Source: CAWDNM01 sp964521195
GTDB lineage: Bacteria > Actinomycetota > Coriobacteriia > Anaerosomatales > JAAXUF01
Reading direction: 5' to 3'
Length of the DNA: 64,000 bases
Assembly: GCA_964521195.1 (NCBI GenBank)
Contig: CAZFRE010000005.1
Location: 62,001 to 126,000 of the forward strand
The notes beneath the pieces are model-generated. The model worked only from the letters and a program-made list of their open reading frames with translations. It did no database searches and had not been told where the DNA came from. The position numbers and the translations under genes were made by a program. Each line of letters starts with the position of its first letter. Position 1 is the stretch's first letter. Positions 1 to 8,656 of the stretch are shown here, piece after piece.

Positions 1-1
1 C

Positions 2-1291
2 TACATCCGGACCGAGGCATCGGGAACGGTCGAGCCGCCGCACGGCTCCTACACCACCGACACCGACTTCTGCGCGCTGTGCCACGCAGTACACACCTCG
101 CCCAGTCCGCAGCGACTGGCGCAACCGCCTGGGTCCGAGATCACGCCAACGCCCACGGCACTCCTGCGCGGCACGACGACCATCGATGCCCCGCTCTGTC
201 TGAGCTGCCACGATGGGACCTCGGCGTCGAACATCATGAGCGAATACGACGACGCCAGTCGGGAGTCGAGTCACCCGGTCAGCATCGATGGGACCCAAGA
301 CGGCCTGTTCTGCGCGAGCTGTCACGCGGTCCACGATTCCGAGACGACCGGCACGGTGAAGGGGCTCCTCTCGGCGGGTGGAGAGAAGTCCGGCAACCCG
401 TTCTGCTACGCATGCCACGGTGAGGCCACCGCTGTTCCCCGAGGCGACTTGCACGTATTCGAGGCTTCGGCGCACGGGACCGGCGTGGTCGAGCCGCCCA
501 CCGGAACGAAAGTCATCTGCCTGAGCTGCCACGTCTCCCATTCGACGCGGGACGCATCGCTGTATCCGTACAACGGGGATGACCGGTGTCTCGGGTGCCA
601 CTCCACCGGCGTGTTCGGCGAAGCGGACGGTGACGTCGCCGGGCGCCTCACGGGAGCGGACTCCGGCACGCGGCACAACCTGCTCGTCGCGGACGCGACC
701 ACCACGGGCTCCAGGTTGACCTGCGCGAACTGCCACGAGCCGCATACCGCCACGGCGACGACGCCGTGCGTCGACCCGTACGAGCCCACGACGGCGGGCG
801 GGATGGACGCGTCCGGGTCCGCATTCTGCCTCTCGTGTCACGACGGCGACCTGCCCACGAGCGCCGACACGTCCGGATGGGTCGAGGCACCGCTCGCTGA
901 GGGCGGATCCTCGGTGACGACCGACATCGCGTCGATGTGGACCACGAACGTCCACGGCGACGGCGCGTCGGTCAGCCCCTCATTGCGGGCTGACATGGCG
1001 TACGAGGCCGGCGACTCACTCGGCTGCGCCGCCTGCCACGACCCTCATGGTTCGCAGAACCGGTACGCGCTGCGTGACTCGGTGTCGTCTCAGGGTGACA
1101 CGATGTCGGTCGACGCCATCCTCGTGGTGCCTGCGGGTACAGGCTACGACTTCCGCTTCTTGTGCGCTGCATGCCACGAGCTCACCGCCGCTTCGCACCC
1201 GGGACCCGGTCTGGGCGGGGCTGACCTGTCCAGCTTCCCGATCGACTGCACTGCGTCGGGGTGCCATACGCACGCCGGAAGCGGACTGTGA
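2..1291 (+). CDS. Multiheme c-type cytochrome, 5' end outside window
   Basis: The frame is open from the first bases of the window, so the N-terminus and any signal peptide lie upstream. The visible 429 residues hold ten CXXCH heme-attachment motifs (for example CALCH, CYACH, CLGCH, CAACH) and a last CTASGCH, a CX4CH variant, near the C-terminus. Such proteins are exported, load covalent heme and carry electrons across the envelope or to extracellular acceptors. There is no globular enzyme domain in the visible part, and the spacing between hemes is irregular, with stretches rich in Ser, Thr and Gly. The stop overlaps the GTG start of the NHL-repeat gene, so the two are probably co-expressed. 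The family is certain; the exact electron partner is unknown. Confidence 0.9.
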   Translation, partial: YIRTEASGTVEPPHGSYTTDTDFCALCHAVHTSPSPQRLAQPPGSEITPTPTALLRGTTTIDAPLCLSCHDGTSASNIMSEYDDASRESSHPVSIDGTQDGLFCASCHAVHDSETTGTVKGLLSAGGEKSGNPFCYACHGEATAVPRGDLHVFEASAHGTGVVEPPTGTKVICLSCHVSHSTRDASLYPYNGDDRCLGCHSTGVFGEADGDVAGRLTGADSGTRHNLLVADATTTGSRLTCANCHEPHTATATTPCVDPYEPTTAGGMDASGSAFCLSCHDGDLPTSADTSGWVEAPLAEGGSSVTTDIASMWTTNVHGDGASVSPSLRADMAYEAGDSLGCAACHDPHGSQNRYALRDSVSSQGDTMSVDAILVVPAGTGYDFRFLCAACHELTAASHPGPGLGGADLSSFPIDCTASGCHTHAGSGL

Positions 1292-2349
1292 CGCAAGAGC
1301 CCAGAACGAGGGCTTCGCGGCGGCACGATCGGCACGAAGCGAACGTTCATGCACATCCGCACAAGGGACCGGTCAACAAGCCGCTGCTCGTGGTGCTCGT
1401 CATCCTGACGTTCGTGCTGCTCGTGCTGTTGTACATGCTGCTGCGCCAGCCGGACACGCCGCCTGCGCCTCCGTCGCTCGGCCAGCAACCGCAGCCGCTC
1501 CTCGTGATTCCCGGACCGGGCGAGGGTGACGCTCCGCTCTTCGTGCGGCCGCTGGCGGCCGCGTGGGGTGCTGACGGCATGATCTACGTCTCGGACACCG
1601 GGAACGCACGGGTGTGCGTCTTCGACGCGCAAGGTCGCTTCTTGCGCGAGCTCGGACGGCTCAAGCCCTCGGTCGAGGACCCCGACGAGGCGCTGATACA
1701 GCCTGCCGGGATCGCCGTGGATTCCGAGGGAGTCGTGTACGTCGCGGACCTGAAGCGCTCGGCTGTGATGGTGTACGACCGGCGCGGACGTTTCGATCGG
1801 CGTATCGAACCGCGCAAGACGCGGCAGGCGTGGGTCCCGACCGACGTCGCCGTCGCGGAAGGTGCGCTGTACGTCACGGATACGCGAGGGCTATCGGTAT
1901 TCGACGAAGACGAGCGGCTTTCGAGCAAGCTCGCTTCGGCGGCGGGCGCGCCGCTCGCGTACCCCAACGGCGTTGCGGTCGCCCCACGCGGCGGTCTCGC
2001 GCTGTCGGACACCAACAGCGGACGCGTGCTCTCGCTCGATCCGTCGTCAACGGTGACGTGGGTGGTAGGCCCCGAATCCGGCGGGCAGCGGGTCATCGGC
2101 CTGCCGCGCGGCCTCGATGTCTCGGAGAACGGCACGACCCTCGTCGCCGACGCGTTCCTCTTCGGCGTGGCGCGCATCAACCCCGATGGCGTGTACATGG
2201 ACCGCTATGGGCAACGCGGCAGTCTCCTCGGCCAGTTCGAGTTCCCCAACGATGTCGACATCAGAGGAAGCCGGGTCCTCGTCACCGACAAGGAGAACAA
2301 CCGCGTGCAAGTCCTCGAGTGGCCCGGTCTTGTGGCGACCACCCCGTGA
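1288..2349 (+). CDS. Membrane-anchored NHL-repeat beta-propeller protein
   Basis: The GTG at 1288 overlaps the cytochrome stop (GTGA) and has GGAAG about seven bases upstream; an upstream in-frame GTG at 1261 is possible but would overlap more. The 353-residue product has a basic N-terminus, one transmembrane helix (about residues 35-55, VVLVILTFVLLVLLYMLL) and a Pro-rich linker. About six NHL-type blades follow, with repeated signatures such as YVSDTGNARV, YVADLKRSAV, LSDTNSGRV and VTDKENNRV. This predicts a six-bladed propeller outside the membrane. NHL proteins beside multiheme cytochromes are common in metal-reducing bacteria, where they may scaffold the electron-transfer complex; that role is inferred here. 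Confidence 0.8.
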   Translation: MTQEPRTRASRRHDRHEANVHAHPHKGPVNKPLLVVLVILTFVLLVLLYMLLRQPDTPPAPPSLGQQPQPLLVIPGPGEGDAPLFVRPLAAAWGADGMIYVSDTGNARVCVFDAQGRFLRELGRLKPSVEDPDEALIQPAGIAVDSEGVVYVADLKRSAVMVYDRRGRFDRRIEPRKTRQAWVPTDVAVAEGALYVTDTRGLSVFDEDERLSSKLASAAGAPLAYPNGVAVAPRGGLALSDTNSGRVLSLDPSSTVTWVVGPESGGQRVIGLPRGLDVSENGTTLVADAFLFGVARINPDGVYMDRYGQRGSLLGQFEFPNDVDIRGSRVLVTDKENNRVQVLEWPGLVATTP

Positions 2350-2427
2350 CATTCTCGCAGGATTCGAGGGACGTTCATGGAAGCTAACCTTGGAAACGAT
2401 TCAATCTCGCGGATCCGGGGGAAGGGC

Positions 2428-3207
2428 ATGCGAGTCGTTCGGCTCATGCACGAGGGGGATTGCCGCTACGGGCTTGCCGACGACTCGTCCATCACGCTCA
2501 TCAGTGACGAGCCGTTCGCCGCGTGGGAACCCGAGTGCGTCGTGCCGCTTGGTGACGCGCATCTGCTTGCCCCGGTCGCACCCACGAAGGTCGTGTGCGT
2601 CGGCCTCAACTACCGCACTCACATCGCCGAGATGGGCCACGACACGCCCACCGAACCGGTCATCTTCGTCAAGCCGTCGACGTCCGTGATCGGGCCCAAC
2701 CAGCCGGTCGCGCTGCCCGAGGGTGTCGGCCGCGTCGACTACGAAGGCGAACTGGGCGTCGTGATCGGGCGGCGCACCCATCGCGCATCGCGTCATCAGG
2801 CCGCCGAGAACGTGCTCGGATTGTGCTGCGGCAACGACGTGACCGCGCGAGACCTCCAGAAGATCGATGGGCAGTGGACACGCGCGAAGGGCTTCGATGG
2901 ATTCTGCCCGCTCGGTCCGTGGGTCGCGACCGACGTCGAGCCGGACGACCTGCTACTGGAGACGCTCGTGAACGGGCGGATCGTGCAGTCCGCGCGCACC
3001 AGTGACATGCTGTTCCACCCCTACGAGCTGGTGAGCTTCGTCAGTCATGTCATGACGCTCGTACCCGGCGATGTCGTGCTCACCGGCACACCCGGGGGCA
3101 TCGGACCGCTGACCGTGGGAGATGTCGTCGAGGTGCGCATCGAGGGAGTCGGCACGCTCAGCAACCCGGTCGCCGACTGGGCGGGCGCCTCCACCGAGGC
3201 GCAGTAG
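2428..3207 (+). CDS. Fumarylacetoacetate hydrolase (FAH) family protein
   Basis: The 259-residue protein matches the single-domain FAH family, metal-dependent enzymes that hydrolyse, decarboxylate or isomerise acylpyruvates and related diketo acids. Visible family features are GLNYRTHIAEMG, the metal-ligand region DYEGELGVVIG, NDVTARDLQ, and the C-terminal block GDVVLTGTPGGIG. I chose ATG 2428 because family members start with MRVVRL-like sequence and GGGGGAAGGG lies just upstream. An ATG at 2377 would add 17 residues of no family likeness, although it also has a GAGGG site. Substrate cannot be told from sequence. The neighbours, an NHL protein and an MFS transporter, give no pathway clue. 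Confidence 0.8.
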   Translation: MRVVRLMHEGDCRYGLADDSSITLISDEPFAAWEPECVVPLGDAHLLAPVAPTKVVCVGLNYRTHIAEMGHDTPTEPVIFVKPSTSVIGPNQPVALPEGVGRVDYEGELGVVIGRRTHRASRHQAAENVLGLCCGNDVTARDLQKIDGQWTRAKGFDGFCPLGPWVATDVEPDDLLLETLVNGRIVQSARTSDMLFHPYELVSFVSHVMTLVPGDVVLTGTPGGIGPLTVGDVVEVRIEGVGTLSNPVADWAGASTEAQ

Positions 3208-3275
3208 CCCATCCGCTGTGATGCAGCCGTGCACGTGCGCGGTTGCACGTCGTGCTATGTTTGAAACTCCGGCGA

Positions 3276-3293
3276 ACGTGCATACGCGCACGT
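3276..3293. promoter_or_regulatory. Inverted repeat upstream of MFS gene
   Basis: ACGTGC and GCACGT flank the six bases ATACGC, 34 bases before the MFS start. Two further copies of TGCACGT lie at about 3228-3250, so the short gap carries a cluster of like half-sites. This looks like an operator for a dimeric regulator, but the protein is unknown. Confidence 0.35.
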
Positions 3294-3326
3294 ATGTATG
3301 ACGCTACGGGTTCGTGGAGGCTGCGC

Positions 3327-4580
3327 GTGTTCCGAGACCACAACACCCTGCTTGTCATAGCCGCGCGCTTCATCTCGCGCGTCGGCGGCACCGCTGTGTT
3401 CTTCATCGGCGTGTGGGGCGTGGCTGCATACACGTTCGGCGCGAGCGCCCAGACGCTTGCGATCGTGATGGCGGGTCACAGCATCGCTGCCATCATCGGG
3501 TCGATCGCCGCGGGTGTGCTTGTGGACCGCATGGGACCGCGGCGTGTCCTCATGTTCGCGGAACTGCTCACCATTCCCGTCGTGATCGCGCTCGTGTTCG
3601 TGCGGGAGTGGGACGTGTTCGTGGCTCTTGCCTGGCTGCTCGCGCTCGTGGGCACGCCGACGTTCACTGCCGGGGCGTCATTCGCGCCGTTCCTCGCCAC
3701 AGGTGCCGAGGGACTCGAGCGCGTGAATGCCGCCGTCGAGGGTGCCGGTTCGGCGGGGTTCGTGCTCGGGCCGGCGATCGGCGCGGCGCTCGCGAAGTCG
3801 GCCGGCCTCGAGTCGGTGTTCTGGCTCATGGCGGGCTGCTCGGTGGTGGCAGCGGCACTGGCGTGGCTCGTACGCATCGATGATCGGTGCGAGCGCGAGC
3901 TGCACCATCCTCTGACCGAGTTCAAGGACGGCCTCAAGGTCGCGTACTCATCGCGCACGCTGCGCTACGTGATCCTGTCGGGGACCGCCGTCTGGTTCGG
4001 CTTCGGTGCCTTCTCCGCGCTCGAGCCGCTGTTCTTCCGCGACGTGGTGCACGTGGGTGTCGAGTGGATCGGCTGGATGAACACGTTCTTCAGCGTCGGG
4101 CTCATCTCGGGCGCGTGGCTGTTGCCCCGGCTGACGCGCAAGCTGCTGTCGGTCCGCGGGCTCGCCGTGATGACGTCGCTGTGCGGCTTGGGCGCGATCG
4201 CCTACGTGGGCTCGACGGACCTGCGGATCATCGCCGTGGGCGCGACGTTCTGGGGCCTGCTCATCGGCATCACCGAGCCGCTCATGCGCACCGTGCTGCA
4301 CGTCGCCTCGCCCGAGGCGTACGTGGGCAGGGTCGTAGGCACCGCGCAGTACCACCGCAACGCAGGCGAGCTCGTGCCGCTCATGTACGCGCCGGCGCTC
4401 GCCGCCGCGTTCGGCGTCCAGGCGACGCTGATCACCGGCGGCGTGGTGGTCGCGGCGGCCGTTCTCGCGACATGGCCGATCGCGACCTCCATAGATCGGG
4501 AGCTCGCCGACACGGGGCGCTCGATCATGACGCCGATCGCCTCGGAACCACATATCGGACTTGGTGACGAGCTGCTCTAG
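3327..4580 (+). CDS. MFS transporter
   Basis: The chosen GTG at 3327 has GGAGG six bases upstream; the longer frame from 3243 adds 28 residues of non-family sequence. The 417-residue product has about twelve hydrophobic segments and the MFS loop 2-3 signature (VDRMGPRRVL), like the DHA/EntS-type efflux subfamilies. The N-terminal half runs from FRDHNTLLVIAARFISRVGG, and the central loop is near residue 200. It is probably a drug or metabolite exporter at the inner membrane. No substrate can be assigned. A cluster of ACGTGC/GCACGT sites upstream suggests its own regulation. Confidence 0.75.
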   Translation: MFRDHNTLLVIAARFISRVGGTAVFFIGVWGVAAYTFGASAQTLAIVMAGHSIAAIIGSIAAGVLVDRMGPRRVLMFAELLTIPVVIALVFVREWDVFVALAWLLALVGTPTFTAGASFAPFLATGAEGLERVNAAVEGAGSAGFVLGPAIGAALAKSAGLESVFWLMAGCSVVAAALAWLVRIDDRCERELHHPLTEFKDGLKVAYSSRTLRYVILSGTAVWFGFGAFSALEPLFFRDVVHVGVEWIGWMNTFFSVGLISGAWLLPRLTRKLLSVRGLAVMTSLCGLGAIAYVGSTDLRIIAVGATFWGLLIGITEPLMRTVLHVASPEAYVGRVVGTAQYHRNAGELVPLMYAPALAAAFGVQATLITGGVVVAAAVLATWPIATSIDRELADTGRSIMTPIASEPHIGLGDELL

Positions 4581-4660
4581 CCGTTGGCTCGGACACGTCG
4601 CCGCTCGTCGGGAGCGGGCCGCCGCTCGGCTATCCACAGGCCCATCATGTCGTCGGTGCG

Positions 4661-4669
4661 TGCTATCCT
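4661..4669 (+). promoter_or_regulatory. Extended -10 promoter candidate for yerC-dnaE
   Basis: TGC-TATCCT fits an extended -10 (TGN-TANNNT) about 50 bases before the YerC-like start. No good -35 is seen. A short stem CCGCTC/GAGCGG at 4601-4617 may end the MFS transcript. Confidence 0.35.
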
Positions 4670-4719
4670 GACCCCGACATCTTGTGGTTTCGCGCATTCA
4701 CCCGGGGGAGTCTTAGCTC

Positions 4720-5028
4720 ATGCCTGAGGACCGCGTCCGCACGCCTGAAGTGGACGATCTGCTCAAAGCCCTGCTGCTGCTCGACAGCGAAGACGAGGCC
4801 TATGCGCTGTTGGTGGACCTGTGTACCGTTCGCGAGATCCACGACATGGCGCAGCGGCTCGAGGTCGCCCGCAGGCTCGCGTCCGGCGAGCACTACGCGG
4901 CGATCCAAGAGAGCACGGGCGCCTCGGCGACCACCATCTCGCGCGTGAGCAAGTCGCTCAACTACGGGGCGGACGGCTATTCGTCGATCCTCGCGAAGCT
5001 CGGCCACACTCCTGCGACCGGCGAGTAG
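4720..5028 (+). CDS. yerC: YerC/YecD family TrpR-related protein
   Basis: The 102-residue protein matches the small YerC/YecD family, which shares the TrpR helix-turn-helix fold. The line-up is a helical N-terminus (DDLLKALLLLDSEDEAYALL), a REIHDMAQRLEVA segment and the HTH region with TGASATTISRVSKSLNYG. It is a DNA-binding protein of poorly known role and should not be taken as a tryptophan repressor; the tryptophan operon in this window is controlled by a T-box. It lies 13 bases before dnaE and probably shares its transcript. In Firmicutes the homologue sits near pcrA/purB, so this linkage with dnaE is different. Confidence 0.8.
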   Translation: MPEDRVRTPEVDDLLKALLLLDSEDEAYALLVDLCTVREIHDMAQRLEVARRLASGEHYAAIQESTGASATTISRVSKSLNYGADGYSSILAKLGHTPATGE

Positions 5029-5041
5029 CGGGCGCGCACCC

Positions 5042-8000
5042 ATGTCCTTCATCCACCTGCACACCCACACTGAGTACTCGCTGCTCGACGGCGCGGCGCG
5101 CGTGAAGGCGCTCGTCAAGCAGGCGGTCGACTTCGAGATGCCCGCGCTCGCCATTACCGACCACGGCTACATGTACGGGGCTGTGGACTTCTACAAGAAC
5201 GCCACCGATGCGGGCGTGAAGCCCATCCTCGGCTGCGAGGTGTACTTCAATCCGGGCGACCGCATGAAGCGTGAGGGGCGCCCGGACCTGTATCACCTGC
5301 TTCTGCTCGCCAAGAACAACGAGGGCTACCGCAACCTCATGGCGCTCGTGAGCGATGCGGCGGTCGCGGGCTACTACTACAAGCCGCAGGTCAGCCTCGA
5401 GCTTCTCGAGCGCTACTCGGAGGGTCTCATCGGCACGTCTGCGTGCATGAGCGGCATCCTCTCGAAGTCCATCGAGTACGGTCAACCCGACGAGGCTCGC
5501 GAGTGGGCCAAGACGTACGCGGGGATCTTCGCGCCCGGCGACTTCTACGTCGAGATCCAAGAGCAGGGAATCGTCGCCAACAACGGCGTGAGCCAGACGC
5601 AGCTCAACCGCGAACTCGCCGCGCTCGCCGGTGAACTTGGACTCGGCCTCGTGGCGACCAACGACATTCACTACCTCACGCGCGAGGACGCTCGCACGCA
5701 GGACTTGCTGCTGTGCATAGGCACCGGCTCGACCGTCGACCAGCCAGGACGCATGAAGTTCTCGTGCGACGAGTTCTACATGAAGTCGCCTGACGAGATG
5801 GCCGAGGCGATCGGCAATGCGTACCCGGAGGCGATGGCCAACACGCTCGAGATCGCCAACAAGTGCAACGTCGAGATCGAGACCGGCAGGATCATCCTCC
5901 CCAAGTTCGACGTCCCAGAGGGACAGACCGAAGACACCTACCTGCGCCAACGCTGTATCGAGGGGCTCAAGGAGCGCTACGGCGACCCGATTCCGCCCGA
6001 GGTGCTCGAACGGCTCGACTACGAGCTCGAGATCGTGGTGCCCAAGGGTATCTCGGCGTACTTCCTCATCGTGCAGGACTTCACCGCATGGGCGAAGGAG
6101 CGCGGCATCGGCGTCGGTCCGGGCCGAGGCAGCGCGGCAGGCTCGATCATCGCGTACTCCCTCGGCATCACCAACCTCGACCCGATCGCCAACGGCCTGC
6201 TCTTCGAGCGCTTCCTCAACCCCGAGCGCACGGAGATGCCCGATATCGACATGGACTTCGACGACGAGCGTCGCGGCGAGGTCATCGAGTACGTGCGAGA
6301 CAAGTACGGCGCCGAGAAGGTCGCGCAGATCATCACGTTCGGCACGATGAAGGCGCGTGCCGCCGTGCGTGATGCCGGGCGCGTGCTGGGCTACCCGTAC
6401 GGTGTGCCTGACAAGATCAGCAAGATGATCATGGAAGACCTCGGCGCCACCATCGACTCCTCGCTCGACCAGAACGCCGAGTTCAAGGCGGACTACAAGA
6501 CCAACGCCGACACGGCCCGCATCGTCGACGCCGCGCGTTCGCTCGAGGGCATCGTGCGCGGCGAGGGTGTCCATGCCGCCGGCGTCGTGATCTGCCGAGA
6601 CCCGCTCCACTACTACGTGCCGGTGAAGTACGACACCAAGGGCGGCTCGGTCATCACGCAGTACGACGGGCCCACAGTGGCCGACATGGGCCTGCTCAAG
6701 ATGGACTTCCTTGGCTTGCGCACGCTCACCGTCATCGCCGACGCGGTGCGAAACGTCGAGCGCAGCCACGGGGTGAAGCTGGTGCCCGACGAGTTCCCGC
6801 TCGACGACCCGGACACGTTCAAGCTGCTCCAGCGGGCCGACACGGTGGGTGTGTTCCAGGTCGAGTCGCCCGGCATGCGCCAGCTGCTGAAAGACCTCGT
6901 ACCCACCACGTTCGCCGACATCGTCGCCGTGCTGGCGCTGTACCGCCCGGGTCCGCTCGGAAGCGGCATGGTCAAGGACTTCGTCGAGCGCAAGCACGGC
7001 AGGCGCAAGATCACGTACTACGACGACCGCCTCAAAGACATCCTGGAGGAGACCTACGGCGCCATCGTCTACCAGGAGCAGGTCATGCGCATCTCGATGA
7101 CCATGTCCGGCTTCTCGGCGGCCAAGGCGGACAAGCTGCGCAAGGCGATGGGCAAGAAACAGATCGATGTGCTCACGCCCATGCGCGAGGCGTGGGTCGA
7201 GGGCGCGCGCGAGAACGGGTACGACGCCAAGATGGCGGCGGACATGTGGGAAGACATCCTCAAGTTCGCCGAGTACGCGTTCAACAAGAGCCACTCGGCG
7301 GCGTACGGCCTCATCACCATGCAGACGGCCTACATCAAGGCGCACTACCCGCTCGACTACATGGCTGCGGTGCTCACGAGCTACACGGGCAAGACCGACA
7401 AGATCGTCCACTACGTGGCCGAGTGCAACCGCGCCGGCTACAAGGTGCTGCCGCCGGACGTGAACTCGTCGGGCAAGCAGTTCACGCCGGTGACGGGGGA
7501 GGGTATCCGGTTCGGTCTCGCGGGCATCCGCGGCGTGGGCGAGGGCGTGGTCGACGCGATCGTCGCGGCGCGCGACGAGGGCGGACCCTTCACGTCGCTC
7601 ACGGATTTCTGCGCGCGCGTGGACATGAAGCAGCTCAACAAGAAGACGCTCGAAGCGCTCATCAAGGCCGGCGCCTTCGACTCGACCGGCTATACGCGCA
7701 AGCACCTGCTCTCGATGATGGACTCGTGCGTGGATTCCGCGGTCAAGCGGCAGAAGGACGTCGACAGCGGCCAGGTCTCGATGTTCGACATGTTCGCCGC
7801 GGAGGACTCGGGTTTCGCCGAGGAGGTCGTGCCGCCCAACGGCGACGAGTGGGACAAGAAGATGAAGCTCGCGTTCGAGAAGGAGATGCTCGGCATCTAC
7901 GTCTCGGATCATCCGTTGCGCGGCATCGCGGACCAGGTTCGCGAGGCTGCGGACTACTCACTCGGTGAGCTCGACGAGCTCAAGGACGGGGCGACCGGGT

Positions 8001-8491
8001 GGTTCGCGGGCATCCTGGCGAGCGTGGATCGTCGGCCCACCAAGAAGGGCACGATGATGGCGATCACGAAGCTTGAAGACCTCGACGGGCAGATCGAAGC
8101 GGTCATGTTCCCGCAGGTATACGACAAGTTTCGCGACATCGTGGTCGAAGACGCGGTCGTGCGCGTGAAGGCGAAGCTCGAGGACTCCGACCGCGGCAAG
8201 AAGCTCATGGTGCAGACCGTGGAGCCGTTTGACGGCGAGGCGTTCTCTGAGCCGCCGGGGCGCATCAAGATCACCACCGATGGTGGAGCACTGCACAACG
8301 GGCGGCATCAGGCACTTCTCGAGGCGCTCAAGCACTTCCCGGGACGTGACGTCGTGGTGCTGTGGGCGTGGGACGAAGAGCAGGGCAAGTACCTCGAGTG
8401 CCGCATGCCCTACCTCGTCGACAAGGACTCCAACGGCCTGCACGCCGAGCTCATCCTGCTGTTCGGCGCGGACGCCATCACCGAGGAGTAG
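5042..8491 (+). CDS. dnaE: DNA polymerase III alpha subunit
   Basis: This is the 1149-residue replicative polymerase of the DnaE1 type. The N-terminal PHP domain begins with FIHLHTHTEYSLLDGA and keeps ITDHGYMYG. The palm domain has the catalytic acidic cluster MPDIDMDFDDERR after GVGPGRGSAAGS. The finger and thumb region includes YQEQVMRISMTMSGF and FNKSHSAAYG. A tandem helix-hairpin-helix and an OB-fold (near GWFAGILASVDRR) close the protein. Length and domain order are normal. It follows a yerC-like gene by 13 bases and ends just before a hairpin, so the pair forms a short transcription unit. Confidence 0.97.
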   Translation: MSFIHLHTHTEYSLLDGAARVKALVKQAVDFEMPALAITDHGYMYGAVDFYKNATDAGVKPILGCEVYFNPGDRMKREGRPDLYHLLLLAKNNEGYRNLMALVSDAAVAGYYYKPQVSLELLERYSEGLIGTSACMSGILSKSIEYGQPDEAREWAKTYAGIFAPGDFYVEIQEQGIVANNGVSQTQLNRELAALAGELGLGLVATNDIHYLTREDARTQDLLLCIGTGSTVDQPGRMKFSCDEFYMKSPDEMAEAIGNAYPEAMANTLEIANKCNVEIETGRIILPKFDVPEGQTEDTYLRQRCIEGLKERYGDPIPPEVLERLDYELEIVVPKGISAYFLIVQDFTAWAKERGIGVGPGRGSAAGSIIAYSLGITNLDPIANGLLFERFLNPERTEMPDIDMDFDDERRGEVIEYVRDKYGAEKVAQIITFGTMKARAAVRDAGRVLGYPYGVPDKISKMIMEDLGATIDSSLDQNAEFKADYKTNADTARIVDAARSLEGIVRGEGVHAAGVVICRDPLHYYVPVKYDTKGGSVITQYDGPTVADMGLLKMDFLGLRTLTVIADAVRNVERSHGVKLVPDEFPLDDPDTFKLLQRADTVGVFQVESPGMRQLLKDLVPTTFADIVAVLALYRPGPLGSGMVKDFVERKHGRRKITYYDDRLKDILEETYGAIVYQEQVMRISMTMSGFSAAKADKLRKAMGKKQIDVLTPMREAWVEGARENGYDAKMAADMWEDILKFAEYAFNKSHSAAYGLITMQTAYIKAHYPLDYMAAVLTSYTGKTDKIVHYVAECNRAGYKVLPPDVNSSGKQFTPVTGEGIRFGLAGIRGVGEGVVDAIVAARDEGGPFTSLTDFCARVDMKQLNKKTLEALIKAGAFDSTGYTRKHLLSMMDSCVDSAVKRQKDVDSGQVSMFDMFAAEDSGFAEEVVPPNGDEWDKKMKLAFEKEMLGIYVSDHPLRGIADQVREAADYSLGELDELKDGATGWFAGILASVDRRPTKKGTMMAITKLEDLDGQIEAVMFPQVYDKFRDIVVEDAVVRVKAKLEDSDRGKKLMVQTVEPFDGEAFSEPPGRIKITTDGGALHNGRHQALLEALKHFPGRDVVVLWAWDEEQGKYLECRMPYLVDKDSNGLHAELILLFGADAITEE

Positions 8492-8495
8492 GGAC

Positions 8496-8547
8496 GTCGG
8501 GTGGCCCTCAGCGCCCGGCCTGATGCGCCCCGTCGTGGCCGCCCGAC
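8496..8547 (+). terminator. Hairpin after dnaE
   Basis: GTCGGGTGGCC at 8496-8506 pairs with GGCCGCCCGAC at 8537-8547 with one G-T wobble, leaving a 30-base loop. There is no T-run, so it may be a Rho-type or structural 3' end. Confidence 0.4.
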
Positions 8548-8557
8548 ATGGACTGCA

Positions 8558-8587
8558 TTGCACTCTATCACTCTACTGTGCTAAAGT
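8558..8587 (+). promoter_or_regulatory. Candidate promoter of the histidine operon
   Basis: TTGCAC at 8558 and TAAAGT at 8582 are 18 bases apart, about 70 bases before hisZ. The match to the sigma-70 consensus is moderate. No T-box or his leader peptide is visible in the gap. Confidence 0.35.
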
Positions 8588-8656
8588 GCCGACGGCACGA
8601 CGGCGTACTGCGAGCCGCGCGACAGGCTGCGCGAGAGAGATCAAGAGGACTCACCG

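Noticed and set aside
4958..7912. Open frame of 984 codons on the minus strand opposite dnaE
   Set aside because: It mirrors dnaE codon by codon, is rich in His, Arg, Val and Glu as expected for antisense of GC-rich coding DNA, and has no family motif.
8492..8656. T-box or histidine leader peptide before hisZ
   Set aside because: No AGGGTGG-type antiterminator, no His-codon run and no terminator with T-run were found.
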